In this document: piece after piece, positions 9,292-17,817 of the stretch | Layout of the letters: each line of letters starts with the position of its first letter | How positions within the stretch are numbered: position 1 is the stretch's first letter | NCBI GenBank assembly: GCA_024276995.1 | Contig: JAJRWB010000008.1 | Location: 1 to 64,000, forward strand | Direction of reading: 5' to 3' | DNA length: 64,000 nt | From: Candidatus Eiseniibacteriota bacterium | GTDB lineage: Bacteria; Orphanbacterota; Orphanbacteria; Orphanbacterales; Orphanbacteraceae | Notes under the pieces: model-generated | What the model was told of the DNA's origin: nothing | The model's input: only the letters and a program-made list of their open reading frames with translations | The model's database searches: none | Made by a program: the position numbers and the translations under genes

Positions 9292-10777
9292 AAATCGAAT
9301 GATCGCCGCGTTCCTTCTCGTGGCGCTCCTTCCGGCCATTCCCCTTTCCCTGGTGATGTGGAACCTTCTCGACAGGAGTTTCGCTTTTCGCGGCGAGGGG
9401 ACGATCGCCGCCGCGCTCCGGGCCGGCATGGAGGAATCGCGCGAGACGCTTCGCGCCGCCAAGGAACGGTTCGAGGGAGAAGTGCGCCGCGTGTGGGCTC
9501 CTCGCATCGCCGGCGGAGAGATCCCGGTGGAGCCGCGATTTCTCCCCCTCGACGAGGGGGAAGGTCTCTTTGTGCGTCTCGTTTCACCCGACGCGAACGG
9601 TGCGGCGACGGGCGACGAAGAGGCGCTGCGAAGGCTCGGTGCGACCCGAGGTCGGATCGAAGGGAATGACGGCTGGGTCGGGCCGGAGCGGGTCGACTCG
9701 TTCCTGTTTCTCGCCCGGCGGGAAGGGGAAAAGACGTATCTCTTCCGAAAGGCGATCGATGGCGAGGTCGAACGACGCGCCGCGGTGCTCGCCGACGGGA
9801 TCGCTCTCGCCGGCGCGCTCCGCCTCGCGCGGGGCGCCGTGATTCGAAGTTACGCGATCCCTTTCATTCTCGTGTATTTGTTTCTTCTCCTCCTCGCCGC
9901 GACCGCCGCGGCGCTCCTCGCGGGACGGCTCAGCGCCCCCCTCGAGCAGCTCGCGACGGCGGCGCGCCGCGTGGGGGACGGCGACTTGTCGGTCCGCGTG
10001 GAGATGCGCTCCGGGGGCGAGGTCGGCGACCTCGCGGAGGCATTCAACGAGATGGTCGGCCGGCTTGCGGTGCAGCGAGATGAACTCGCCCGCCTCGAGC
10101 GGCTCGCGGCGTGGCGTGAAATGGCGCGCGCCCTCGCCCACGAGATCAAGAACCCCCTGACGCCGATCCGCCTCGCCGTCGGGGAGATGAGCGACCGGTA
10201 CGGAGGGGGGGACGAGCGATACGCCGGGCTCCTCCGGGAGTGCGTCGGCATCGTGGACGAGGAGATCGAGGCGCTTCGAAAGCTGGTGCGCGAGTTTTCC
10301 GAGTTCGCCCGTTTCCCGGAGCTTCACGCCGAGAGGACCGATATCATCGCTCTCCTGCTCGAGATCGGCCGTCTCTATGGCGAAAAGAAAGTCGCTCTTC
10401 CCGAAAGCCGGTCCCCTCTGTTCGCCGTGATCGACCGGGACCAGATCCGAAGGGCGCTGATCAACCTGGTGGACAACGGCCTGACGGCATGTCGGGCCGC
10501 CGGCCGCCCGGAGAGGGTCCGCCTCGATGCCCGGCCGTCGGCGGACGCCGTTCGGATCGATGTAGCCGACGAGGGATGCGGGATCGTCGAATCCGACAGG
10601 AAACGGATTTTCGAACCGCACTTCACCACCGGCGCCGACGGCATGGGCCTCGGTCTTCCCATTGTGGAAGGGATCGTTCGCTCCCACGGAGGGTCGATCG
10701 TCGTGGAAAGCCAAGCCGGGAAGGGGACGGTTTTTTCGATCACACTGCCGGCGGGGCCGGTCGGAGATTCGCGATGA
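9278..10777 (+). CDS. NtrY-like sensor histidine kinase
   Basis: A 499-residue membrane kinase. TM1 lies near residues 7-27, followed by a periplasmic loop of about 160 residues, TM2 (YAIPFILVYLFLLLLAATAA) and a HAMP linker (LSAPLEQLATAARRVGDGDL). The H-box ALAHEIKNPLTPIRL carries the phosphoacceptor His288. The HATPase domain shows NLVDNG, DEGCGI, FTTGADGMGLGL and GGSIVV. The KNPLTPI box is typical of NtrY-type kinases that pair with sigma-54 activators. The ATG at 9278 was chosen because it starts directly before TM1. The stop overlaps the next ATG as ATGA, so its partner is the regulator at 10774. Confidence 0.93.
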   Translation: MGRLRNRMIAAFLLVALLPAIPLSLVMWNLLDRSFAFRGEGTIAAALRAGMEESRETLRAAKERFEGEVRRVWAPRIAGGEIPVEPRFLPLDEGEGLFVRLVSPDANGAATGDEEALRRLGATRGRIEGNDGWVGPERVDSFLFLARREGEKTYLFRKAIDGEVERRAAVLADGIALAGALRLARGAVIRSYAIPFILVYLFLLLLAATAAALLAGRLSAPLEQLATAARRVGDGDLSVRVEMRSGGEVGDLAEAFNEMVGRLAVQRDELARLERLAAWREMARALAHEIKNPLTPIRLAVGEMSDRYGGGDERYAGLLRECVGIVDEEIEALRKLVREFSEFARFPELHAERTDIIALLLEIGRLYGEKKVALPESRSPLFAVIDRDQIRRALINLVDNGLTACRAAGRPERVRLDARPSADAVRIDVADEGCGIVESDRKRIFEPHFTTGADGMGLGLPIVEGIVRSHGGSIVVESQAGKGTVFSITLPAGPVGDSR

Positions 10778-12186
10778 ACGAAACGATTCTGATCGTGGAT
10801 GACGAGAGAAACATACGGCGCACCCTGGGAATGATCCTGAAGGGGGAGGGGTACCGGACCGCCCAAGCGGCGAGCGGCGAGGAGGCGGTTGTCGCCGTGG
10901 AAAAAGATCCACCCGATATCGTCCTTCTAGACGTGAAGCTTCCCGGCATGGACGGTGTGGAGACACTCCGGAAAATCCGTTCGCTCCGGAAGGAGCAGAT
11001 CGTCATTCTCATCTCGGGCCACGCCACCGTGGAGATCGCCGTCGAGGCGACTCGGGAAGGGGCGTTCGATTTTCTCGAGAAGCCGCTCGGCAAGGAGCGG
11101 GTTCTCGTGGCGTTGAGGAACGCCCTCCGGTTCGCCAAGATCGATCGGGAAGTGAACGACCTGAAGGCGCGCGCCGCGACGCGCTACGAGATGCTCGGGC
11201 GGTCGGAAGCGATCGGCGCGGTGCGGGAACGGATCGCGCAGGCGGGGCCTTCCGACGCGCGGATTCTCATCCTCGGCGAAAGCGGCACGGGGAAGGAGTT
11301 GGTGGCGAGGGCGATACACGATGCGAGCGGCCGGTCGGACGGTCCCTTCGTCAAGGTGAACTGCGCCGCCATCCCCGAGGAACTGATCGAGGGGGAGCTG
11401 TTCGGTGCGGTGAAGGGGGCGTACACGGGATCGGTGGCCGACAGGAAGGGGAAGTTCGAACAGGCCGACGGGGGGACGCTCTTTCTCGACGAGGTCGGCG
11501 ACATGAGTGCGCGGGCGCAGGCGAAGGTTCTTCGCGCGCTGCAGGAGGGGGAGATCGAAAAGGTGGGGGGGAGCGGACCGATCCGCGTCGACGCGCGGGT
11601 GATCGCGGCGACGAACCGGGACCTGAAGAAACTCGCCGCGTCGGGCGCTTTCAGGGAGGATCTCTACTACAGGCTCGCCGTGGTGCCGATCGAGGTGCCC
11701 CCTCTCCGCGAGAGGGGGGAGGATATCACTCTCCTGGCGACCTGTTTCCTCGAACGGTGCCGCCTGGAGAACAACCGACCACCGACGCGCTTCTTCCCGG
11801 CGGCGCTCGAGATTCTCCGCGCGCTCCGGTGGCCGGGGAACGTGAGGGAGCTGATCAATGTGGTCGAGAGAATCGTCATCCTCGGAAGGGGCGGCGACAT
11901 CGGCCCGGACGATCTCGCCGCCGCCGGAGTGACGGCGGCGGAAGAGAGCGCCGCCGGTCTGCGACGCCCGATGGGCATCGCTCCTCTTTCGCCGGGAGAG
12001 GTCCTCCGCCTCGGCGGTCTCGTCGAGGCGCGTCGCCGTTTCGAGGAGGCGTGCATCCGCCGGGCGGTTCGGGAGGCGGAAGGAAACGTTTCCCGGGCGG
12101 CGAGACTCCTGGGGATCGACAGAACGAATCTTCACAAGAAAATCCAGTCTTACGGCATCGAAATGGAGAAAGACAATGGGGTATAA
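10774..12186 (+). CDS. NtrX-like sigma-54-dependent response regulator with variant GAYTGS loop
   Basis: A 470-residue NtrC-family activator: receiver (phosphoacceptor Asp53 in VLLDVKLPG), AAA+ domain with Walker A GESGTGKE from residue 168, Walker B GGTLFLDEVGDM, sensor/arginine-finger region REDLYYRLAVVP, and a C-terminal Fis-type helix-turn-helix (GNVSRAARLLGIDRTNLHKK). The sigma-54 contacting loop, normally GAFTGA, reads GAYTGS at 215-220 and the preceding HEK is AVK. Phe to Tyr is conservative; the Ala to Ser and loss of His/Glu before it are less usual. It is translated by ATGA coupling to the kinase at 9278. Targets are unknown but four sigma-54 promoters lie in this window. Confidence 0.93.
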   Translation: MNETILIVDDERNIRRTLGMILKGEGYRTAQAASGEEAVVAVEKDPPDIVLLDVKLPGMDGVETLRKIRSLRKEQIVILISGHATVEIAVEATREGAFDFLEKPLGKERVLVALRNALRFAKIDREVNDLKARAATRYEMLGRSEAIGAVRERIAQAGPSDARILILGESGTGKELVARAIHDASGRSDGPFVKVNCAAIPEELIEGELFGAVKGAYTGSVADRKGKFEQADGGTLFLDEVGDMSARAQAKVLRALQEGEIEKVGGSGPIRVDARVIAATNRDLKKLAASGAFREDLYYRLAVVPIEVPPLRERGEDITLLATCFLERCRLENNRPPTRFFPAALEILRALRWPGNVRELINVVERIVILGRGGDIGPDDLAAAGVTAAEESAAGLRRPMGIAPLSPGEVLRLGGLVEARRRFEEACIRRAVREAEGNVSRAARLLGIDRTNLHKKIQSYGIEMEKDNGV

Positions 12187-12796
12187 AACGTTTGCGCTTC
12201 TCGTGATTCTGCTTTCTCCCGCCGCCGCCTTCGGATCGGTGGGAACCAAAGGGTTCTCCCTCGGGCTCGATCTCCACACCAGCCGGATCGGGGCGGACGA
12301 ACCGTCGTCCGACGCCCCGGCGGGAACCGTCTTCATCGACCGCAACGGCGGCGGGGCAATCATGAAACTCGGCTGGGGATTCACCCCCCGGTTCGGGCTT
12401 CGCCTGATGGTGAGCGGGGCGAGCCACGCCACCAGCGATCCGGACATCGACGTGATCTACTCGAGCGGCACCATCGAGGCGGTCTACTATTTCCGTGAGG
12501 GGGAACCGCTTCGTCCCGAGATCTTCGGTGGTTTGGGAGGGTTCTCCGTCGAATCGAGAGACGGCGGATACGACTACAAGACCACCGGTGGGGGTGCGGT
12601 GTTCGGTGGGGGGATCGCGTACTTCCTCTCGCGCGACTTCGCCCTCGACTTCGAGCTGCGCGCCGACTTGGTGAACTGGGACACCAACACCGCCCGGATC
12701 GATCTCGGCGGCGGCAATGAGGTGGTGGTGGAGACCCCGATCGACGAGGATGGTTCGGCGGTGCACTTCGCTTTCGGCGGGACGTGGTGGTTCTGA
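12176..12796 (+). CDS. Small outer-membrane beta-barrel protein
   Basis: A 206-residue protein with a signal peptide (FALLVILLSPAAAFG), alternating hydrophobic strands, glycine-rich turns and a terminal GGTWWF that matches the aromatic C-terminal beta-signal of outer-membrane barrels. It resembles the generic OmpA/OmpW-like eight-stranded fold (OMP_b-brl). Its ATG overlaps the end of the sigma-54 activator gene by 11 nt, so it is the last gene of that operon. No specific function can be assigned. Confidence 0.75.
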   Translation: MGYKTFALLVILLSPAAAFGSVGTKGFSLGLDLHTSRIGADEPSSDAPAGTVFIDRNGGGAIMKLGWGFTPRFGLRLMVSGASHATSDPDIDVIYSSGTIEAVYYFREGEPLRPEIFGGLGGFSVESRDGGYDYKTTGGGAVFGGGIAYFLSRDFALDFELRADLVNWDTNTARIDLGGGNEVVVETPIDEDGSAVHFAFGGTWWF

Positions 12797-12827
12797 CCGG
12801 GGTGGACGGGGAGCGGCGGGCTGCGTC

Positions 12828-14633
12828 TCAGCGGATGAGGAGCATCCGGTCGGTCGCCCTGCCCCCCGCCGCGTCGAGAACGGAAAAGTAAACCCCCGAC
12901 CGAGCGGCGACGCCGGCATCGGTCGTGCCGTCCCAGGGGAAGAGATGTTCGCCGGGCGTGCTGTCGAGCCGCTCGGCGAGCGAACGGACGAGCCTTCCCG
13001 CCGGATCGAAGATCCGCAGCGTGATCTTCCCACGTCGCCGGAGCGAGCAGCGGATCGTCGTGTTCGGGTTGAACGGATCGGGCGAATTGGAAAGGCGTAA
13101 GGGTGGATCGCCCGGCGGGGCGACGGCCACTTCGGTGGGGGTATCGGGCAGGAGCGCCGCGTCGATCACGGTGGATGCGCCCCATGTGACGGTCACGGCG
13201 CCGACCGTGTCGCTCACATAGCCGGAGGCGGTGAAGATCAGGTCATACGTTCCGTCCGCGAGGAGCTTGTAATAGTCCCCCCTGTCGGGATCGGTGCGCA
13301 CCGCCTTGCCGCCGTCCGTCACCGTCACGACGGCATCGAGAGGATCGCCCGTCACGGCGTCGGTCACCACGCCGTTCACGCCGTAGCGCGCCGCGGCGAT
13401 CCAGTGAAGGAAGCTTTCCCGATTATCGTTCCAGATCGACGGGAGCTGCGACGCCGCCGGCCATTTGTTGTTTTCATATTCGATGGTCACATCCATGCAG
13501 TTCGTTTCGTCGTACGACCAGTCTTGGAGACTCCCTTTTACGATATACCATTGAGCTCCATTGGTGATTCCCTGAGGGAAGGCGCCGTTGTACATCGGCG
13601 TGTTGTACTTCGAGTATTCGATCGAAAGATCGACGAACGCGTCGTGGTCGACTGTGAGCGGGTACTGAAAGTCCCACGGGTAGTTCACCACGAGCGCTCC
13701 TCCGTGACCGTTCTCGCTGATCACGAAGTTCCGCGACGCTCCGTAGCTCCGGAAAGCGGCGGTCTCCACCTCTTCCGTCCACGTCCCGTCTCCGCCGATC
13801 GAGCCGTCCGGCACCGGGTAGTTCCGGTTCAGGTCGACGCCGTTCGCGTTGTAGCGCGTTCCCGCCGCGTAGCCGTCCGGGTTGAGGAGGGGAAGGATGT
13901 CGATCTCGTACCGATCGACCAGGTTCGCCGCCGTGCTGTCCGTGGCATAGTTGGACGTGAGGTAGTCGGCGAGGTAAAGGAGCATCTCCATGCCCACCGG
14001 TTCGTTCCCGTGCATCGTACTCGCCATGCGAACTTCCGGTTCCGCTTCCTCGATATCCACCTGGTCGGAGATCCGGATTCCCCAAAGCTCTCGCCCCTCG
14101 ACCGACGTGCCGAACACGAATCGTTTCGCAATGGCCGGGAAATCGGTTTCGATCTGCAGAAGGAGCGCGCCGATCTGCGCGTGGGTGTGATACGTCGCCG
14201 TGCCTACGCGCTTCGCCGCCTCGCTCTCGCCGCGCCGCGCCTGCTTCGCCCAGATCATTTCCATCTCTTGCCGGGCGGATCGTTCCCGGTCGGGCAGAAG
14301 GGTGAACGACCAGTGCGCCGCGCGAAGGGCATCCGCTTCGCGGGCGGTGATCCTCGGCTCGAAAAGAACCGCGCCGGCGCTTCCGCCGGGGCGGATCTGC
14401 TCCCGGTTGAACGAAGCGATCGGAACGTCCCGGAGAAGGCGCTGGAGCTCGGCCGGGTCGTTCAACTCGATACGCACCGGGAAATCGCGGAACACGCGAA
14501 CCTCCCACAGAGGGAGACCGTTCGGGTCGACGGGAATCGGATCGGCCGCGATCTTCGTCACGGTAGGGAGGAACAGAACAGAAAGAAGGGAGAACAGCGC
14601 AAAGGAGCGGTCGAGCCGAACGGTGCAAGTCAT
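12828..14633 (-). CDS. Exported M14 metallocarboxypeptidase (N/E subfamily type) with FlgD-like C-terminal domain
   Basis: A 601-residue exported zinc carboxypeptidase. The ATG at 14633 follows GTGGAGG and gives a signal peptide (FALFSLLSVLFLPTVTKIAA). Zinc ligands His208/Glu211 lie in MHGNEPVG; GHGGALVVNYPWDF matches the third-ligand region of CPD/CPE/CPN-type enzymes, and TIEYENNKWP supplies the catalytic Glu. A transthyretin-like domain follows (VVTDAVTGDPLDAVVTV), as in that subfamily, then a FlgD-like Ig domain (SPDPFNPNTTIRCSL) ending DRMLLIR. It should trim C-terminal residues from extracellular peptides. It lies 19 nt downstream of the esterase at 14653 but has its own TATAAT. Confidence 0.9.
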   Translation of the reverse strand: MTCTVRLDRSFALFSLLSVLFLPTVTKIAADPIPVDPNGLPLWEVRVFRDFPVRIELNDPAELQRLLRDVPIASFNREQIRPGGSAGAVLFEPRITAREADALRAAHWSFTLLPDRERSARQEMEMIWAKQARRGESEAAKRVGTATYHTHAQIGALLLQIETDFPAIAKRFVFGTSVEGRELWGIRISDQVDIEEAEPEVRMASTMHGNEPVGMEMLLYLADYLTSNYATDSTAANLVDRYEIDILPLLNPDGYAAGTRYNANGVDLNRNYPVPDGSIGGDGTWTEEVETAAFRSYGASRNFVISENGHGGALVVNYPWDFQYPLTVDHDAFVDLSIEYSKYNTPMYNGAFPQGITNGAQWYIVKGSLQDWSYDETNCMDVTIEYENNKWPAASQLPSIWNDNRESFLHWIAAARYGVNGVVTDAVTGDPLDAVVTVTDGGKAVRTDPDRGDYYKLLADGTYDLIFTASGYVSDTVGAVTVTWGASTVIDAALLPDTPTEVAVAPPGDPPLRLSNSPDPFNPNTTIRCSLRRRGKITLRIFDPAGRLVRSLAERLDSTPGEHLFPWDGTTDAGVAARSGVYFSVLDAAGGRATDRMLLIR

Positions 14634-14651
14634 GATGCCTCCACGAGATTC

Positions 14652-14657
14652 ATTATA
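14652..14657 (-). promoter_or_regulatory. Possible -10 box for the M14 carboxypeptidase gene
   Basis: A perfect TATAAT on the minus strand inside the last codons of the upstream esterase gene, 18 nt before the M14 start. The implied leader is very short and no -35 is evident, so it may be chance. Confidence 0.3.
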
Positions 14658-15378
14658 CCAGCTCATCCACGTATCGGGGAAGCATCTCGCGCCACGTCGG
14701 CCAGTCGTGATCCCATGCCGGTCCCCACGAATCGACGCGGTTCGGGATCCCCTTCAAGCCGAGCAGGTTCGCCATGCGCCACGACTCGGAAATGTCTTCC
14801 GCATTCCCCTCGCCCGACGCGAGGAGGATGAAGCGGCGTTGCAGCGTTTCGAGCGGCCCCCCTTCGAGGTCGCCGAGAAAGTGAAGGGGCGAGGCGCGCC
14901 GGAACGCGTCGTTCGCTTCACCGTCCATGAACCGGCCCAGGTCGTAGGTGCCGCTCATGCAGATCGCTCCGCCGAAGATTTCCGGGTAGCGGCACGTCAC
15001 GGCGAGAGCGTTGTACGCACCGATCGACGCGCCGGCGGCGACGATCTCGATTTCAGCTTCACCGCAATCCTTATGAACGGCCGGTACCACTTCATGACGG
15101 ATATACTCATGGAAACGATCCTGCAGGAGGGCGCGGTAGTGGTCGTCTCCGTCGCCGGCGACCCATGCTCTTCCCGCCACGCTGTCGCACGAATAGATCT
15201 TCACCTTTCCGTCGGCGAGCTGCGCCGAAAGGGAATCGACGAGATGAAAACGTTCCACTTCCTCGGCGTCGCCTCCCGCTGTCGGGAATAGAAGGATCGG
15301 TGTGCCGACGGCGCCCCAGCGGACGAGTGCGACCTCCTGTTCGAGTCTTTCCGAGTACCATCTTTCGCGCGCCTTCAC
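14653..15378 (-). CDS. Putative alpha/beta-hydrolase esterase in ATP-grasp cluster
   Basis: A 241-residue cytosolic alpha/beta-hydrolase of the esterase-D/tannase-like type. The nucleophile elbow AGASIGAYNAL holds Ser118; the C-terminal WDHDWPTW likely supplies the catalytic His. There is no signal peptide. The GTG at 15378 is chosen because it overlaps the stop of the upstream ATP-grasp gene as GTGA, with GGAGG before it; an ATG at 15408 lies deeper inside that gene. Such enzymes hydrolyse esters or, more rarely, transfer acyl groups. The coupling to a ligase suggests it removes or edits what the ligase adds, or releases the product. Substrate unknown. Confidence 0.75.
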   Translation of the reverse strand: MKARERWYSERLEQEVALVRWGAVGTPILLFPTAGGDAEEVERFHLVDSLSAQLADGKVKIYSCDSVAGRAWVAGDGDDHYRALLQDRFHEYIRHEVVPAVHKDCGEAEIEIVAAGASIGAYNALAVTCRYPEIFGGAICMSGTYDLGRFMDGEANDAFRRASPLHFLGDLEGGPLETLQRRFILLASGEGNAEDISESWRMANLLGLKGIPNRVDSWGPAWDHDWPTWREMLPRYVDELV

Positions 15379-16619
15379 GATGAGCGTTCCTCCCTCTCGT
15401 CGAGCCAAAGGTCGATCCGCTTCCTAAAGAGCGCCGTGAACCGCTCGACTTCCTCTTCCGGGTAGAGCGCCTCCACCTTCCGGCGGATCGCCTCGGTCGC
15501 CTCATCGGAGCGGAAAAACTCGTCGGCCACCTCGTCGAGGCGTTGGAGATGTTTCGCGCAGAACTCCTCGAACCGCGCGGTGGAGAAGCGCTGGTTCGCG
15601 ATTGCGCCGTACGCGCCGAGCCGTTCCCGGTACGAAAGATCCTTGCGGAGCACCCGGAAGTACGGCTTCCAGTCGAGCGTCGGGTTCATCTTCCTGTTCG
15701 TGGCGGCGCAGAAAACCGACCAACGGATATTCGCCTTGATCAGCCAGGGGAAATGATAGTGGAGCGAGGTGACCTGCGAGTCGGGACACGGGTTCGCGAA
15801 GTCGATCGGGTACCATGTCCCTTCTTTTCGGAGCATTTCGCACGAATTGAAATCCCAGCCGAAGAAGGAGTTGATCGTCAGCGTGATGTCGCGGAGTTCC
15901 TCCTTCGCGGCGCGGTCGAGGAAGTCGCGATCGAGGGTGTAGCGGTCGTGGAGGGGTGCGGCGGGATCGTAACGGACGAAACGGATCTGGGGGCCGAGGG
16001 CGATGCAACGGACGAAGCAGTCGTACGGCTCGACCGCCTTTTGGAGGTGCATCACCCGCTTGCCGCTCCCGTCGTACGCCGCGCGGAACGACTGGGCGTC
16101 CTCGATCCGGCTCACCCCGGCCCATCCTCCCCCGTCGTACGGCTTCATGTAGAACGGGTAGGTCACCTTCCCGCCGAGTTCCTCCATGTCGAAGAGGCGC
16201 GCGTAGCGGCTGAGCGTCTCTTCGAGATCGGGGCTTGGATCGTATCCCTTCGGCGGGATCATCCACGTATCCGGCACGTGAAGGCCGAGCTTCATCATGG
16301 CGCAGTACGAGCTGTGTTTCTCGTGGGACTGGATCGACCATGGATTGTTAAACACATAAATATCGTTCAGGAGGATCGCTTTCTTGATCCACTCGCGGCT
16401 CGTGCGATACCAGTGGGTCAGCCGGTCGATCACCACGTCGTAGCGCACCGGCTGGTCGAGGGCGAACGGCTCGATGGTCACCCTCTCCACGTCGAACCCG
16501 ATCTCGTTGCCGCCGATGGGAAGCGCGAGATCGAGGCGCTTCATGATCGCCTCGTAGCAGATCGGCCAGCAGATGTCGGACGCGAGCGAGAGCCCGATCC
16601 TCTTTCTGATCCGTGCCAT
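15375..16619 (-). CDS. ATP-grasp superfamily ligase (RimK-like architecture)
   Basis: A 414-residue protein with a pre-ATP-grasp N-terminal domain and an ATP-grasp core: YPFYMKPYDGGGWAGVSR is the lysine/glycine-rich nucleotide loop, and DFNSCEMLRKEGTWYPIDFA carries the acidic/Asn metal-binding residues. It differs clearly in sequence from the three paralogues at 18743, 20141 and 21384. ATP-grasp enzymes join a carboxylate, through an acyl phosphate, to an amine or thiol. Downstream of the esterase at 16651 (31-nt gap) and overlapping the esterase at 14653 by 4 nt, it is part of one minus-strand transcription unit. The substrate cannot be inferred from sequence. Confidence 0.82.
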   Translation of the reverse strand: MARIRKRIGLSLASDICWPICYEAIMKRLDLALPIGGNEIGFDVERVTIEPFALDQPVRYDVVIDRLTHWYRTSREWIKKAILLNDIYVFNNPWSIQSHEKHSSYCAMMKLGLHVPDTWMIPPKGYDPSPDLEETLSRYARLFDMEELGGKVTYPFYMKPYDGGGWAGVSRIEDAQSFRAAYDGSGKRVMHLQKAVEPYDCFVRCIALGPQIRFVRYDPAAPLHDRYTLDRDFLDRAAKEELRDITLTINSFFGWDFNSCEMLRKEGTWYPIDFANPCPDSQVTSLHYHFPWLIKANIRWSVFCAATNRKMNPTLDWKPYFRVLRKDLSYRERLGAYGAIANQRFSTARFEEFCAKHLQRLDEVADEFFRSDEATEAIRRKVEALYPEEEVERFTALFRKRIDLWLDEREERSS

Positions 16620-16650
16620 GGCGGTCCTTTCCCCGTGCGGGAGGAGTTCT

Positions 16651-17817
16651 TTATTCGTATATCATCCACAAGGGACCGGGCATGAGCCACGAAAGCCCCT
16701 CGCGCATCCTATCGCGCCAATTCTCCCAATTATGGCCGTCCCTCGCCTCGACGTAGCGCACATTCATACCCGTCTCCTGGAGGAGAGGCACGAGGGAGCG
16801 GTTCTCATAGATGAGCGACTCGTAGACGCCGCACGTGACGAAAACATTCCTCGCGAAAGGGACGGGCGCGGCGCGGTAGGCGTTCATCATCTCCGTCACC
16901 CTCCGGTAGGCGCCGCCACGCTCCTGGAAACCGATGTCGGTGAAGGCGAATGAGCCGGACAGAAGGAAGACGTTTCCGAAGAAGCCCGGGTTGCGCCACG
17001 CCGCCGAAAAGGAGGCGGCCGCGCCGAAGCTCGCCCCCATGATGCAGCGTGATCGGGGGGTCCCCGCCAGGGCGAAGCGCTTTTCGAGCCGGGGGACCAG
17101 CTCGGTGGTGAGGAAGCGGCCGTGCGCGTCGCTGTCGCCGTACTCGAGCAGGCGCTCGCCGGGGTGGAGGAGGGCGACGACGACGGCGGGGATCTCGAGG
17201 CGGTGGATCAGGTTGTCGAGCACCGTCCGAAGGGCGGCGTATTCGAGGAGATCGCCGCCGTCGTGCGCCACGAGAAGGGCATAGCGGCGGCTCTTCCGGT
17301 AGCGCGCCGGGAGATAGAGCGTCACGGGGCAGTCGCGCCGGAGGGCGCGGCTGCGGATGCGGATCTCTTCGAGCGTGCCGTTGCGTGCGTCCGGATCGGG
17401 TTGTGTCCACTCGGGCACGACATATCCCTCGCCGCGGCAGACCGAGTTCGCGCCGAACGGGTCGCGCGCCCTCACCGGGTTGAGAGGATCCTCGATCCAG
17501 CGGCTCTCGCCGCCGCGGAGCACTTCGAGCTTGTACTCGCAGCGCGAACCGGGGGGGATCTCGACAACGACGTACCAAAGGTCGGACCGGTCGATCCGTC
17601 GCAGTGGCTGTCTCGACGGGAGGCCGTAGATGAACTGTCGGAGATAGACTTCCTCCGCCTCGCCCCTGTAGAGGAACGTGCAGCTCGACCCTTCAACGAT
17701 CGGCACGTCGTGCCGGGCGAGAAAGTCGTCAACGGCGCGCCGGTCACGGCCGGCGCCGTCGAGGAAGCGCTGGATCGCCAGGGGACGGCGGCCGGCCGCG
17801 ACGTCGGTCGGGCTCAT
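16651..17817 (-). CDS. Enterochelin-esterase-like hydrolase with N-terminal CBM48-type domain
   Basis: A 388-residue protein. Residues about 40-135 form an early-set/CBM48-like domain (WYVVVEIPPGSRCEYKLEV then WIEDPLNP), as in enterochelin esterase Fes and in alpha-glucan enzymes such as GlgB. Residues about 150-385 form an esterase-D-like alpha/beta-hydrolase with the nucleophile Ser263 in IMGASFGAAAS and a probable His in RDGHNWENWRD. The ATG at 17817 overlaps the S51-like stop (ATGA); a longer in-frame extension upstream is antisense noise. A glucan-type module on a hydrolase in a cluster with GlgB hints at a carbohydrate-linked ester or amide substrate, but trilactone-like substrates are also possible. 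Confidence 0.78.
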   Translation of the reverse strand: MSPTDVAAGRRPLAIQRFLDGAGRDRRAVDDFLARHDVPIVEGSSCTFLYRGEAEEVYLRQFIYGLPSRQPLRRIDRSDLWYVVVEIPPGSRCEYKLEVLRGGESRWIEDPLNPVRARDPFGANSVCRGEGYVVPEWTQPDPDARNGTLEEIRIRSRALRRDCPVTLYLPARYRKSRRYALLVAHDGGDLLEYAALRTVLDNLIHRLEIPAVVVALLHPGERLLEYGDSDAHGRFLTTELVPRLEKRFALAGTPRSRCIMGASFGAAASFSAAWRNPGFFGNVFLLSGSFAFTDIGFQERGGAYRRVTEMMNAYRAAPVPFARNVFVTCGVYESLIYENRSLVPLLQETGMNVRYVEARDGHNWENWRDRMREGLSWLMPGPLWMIYE

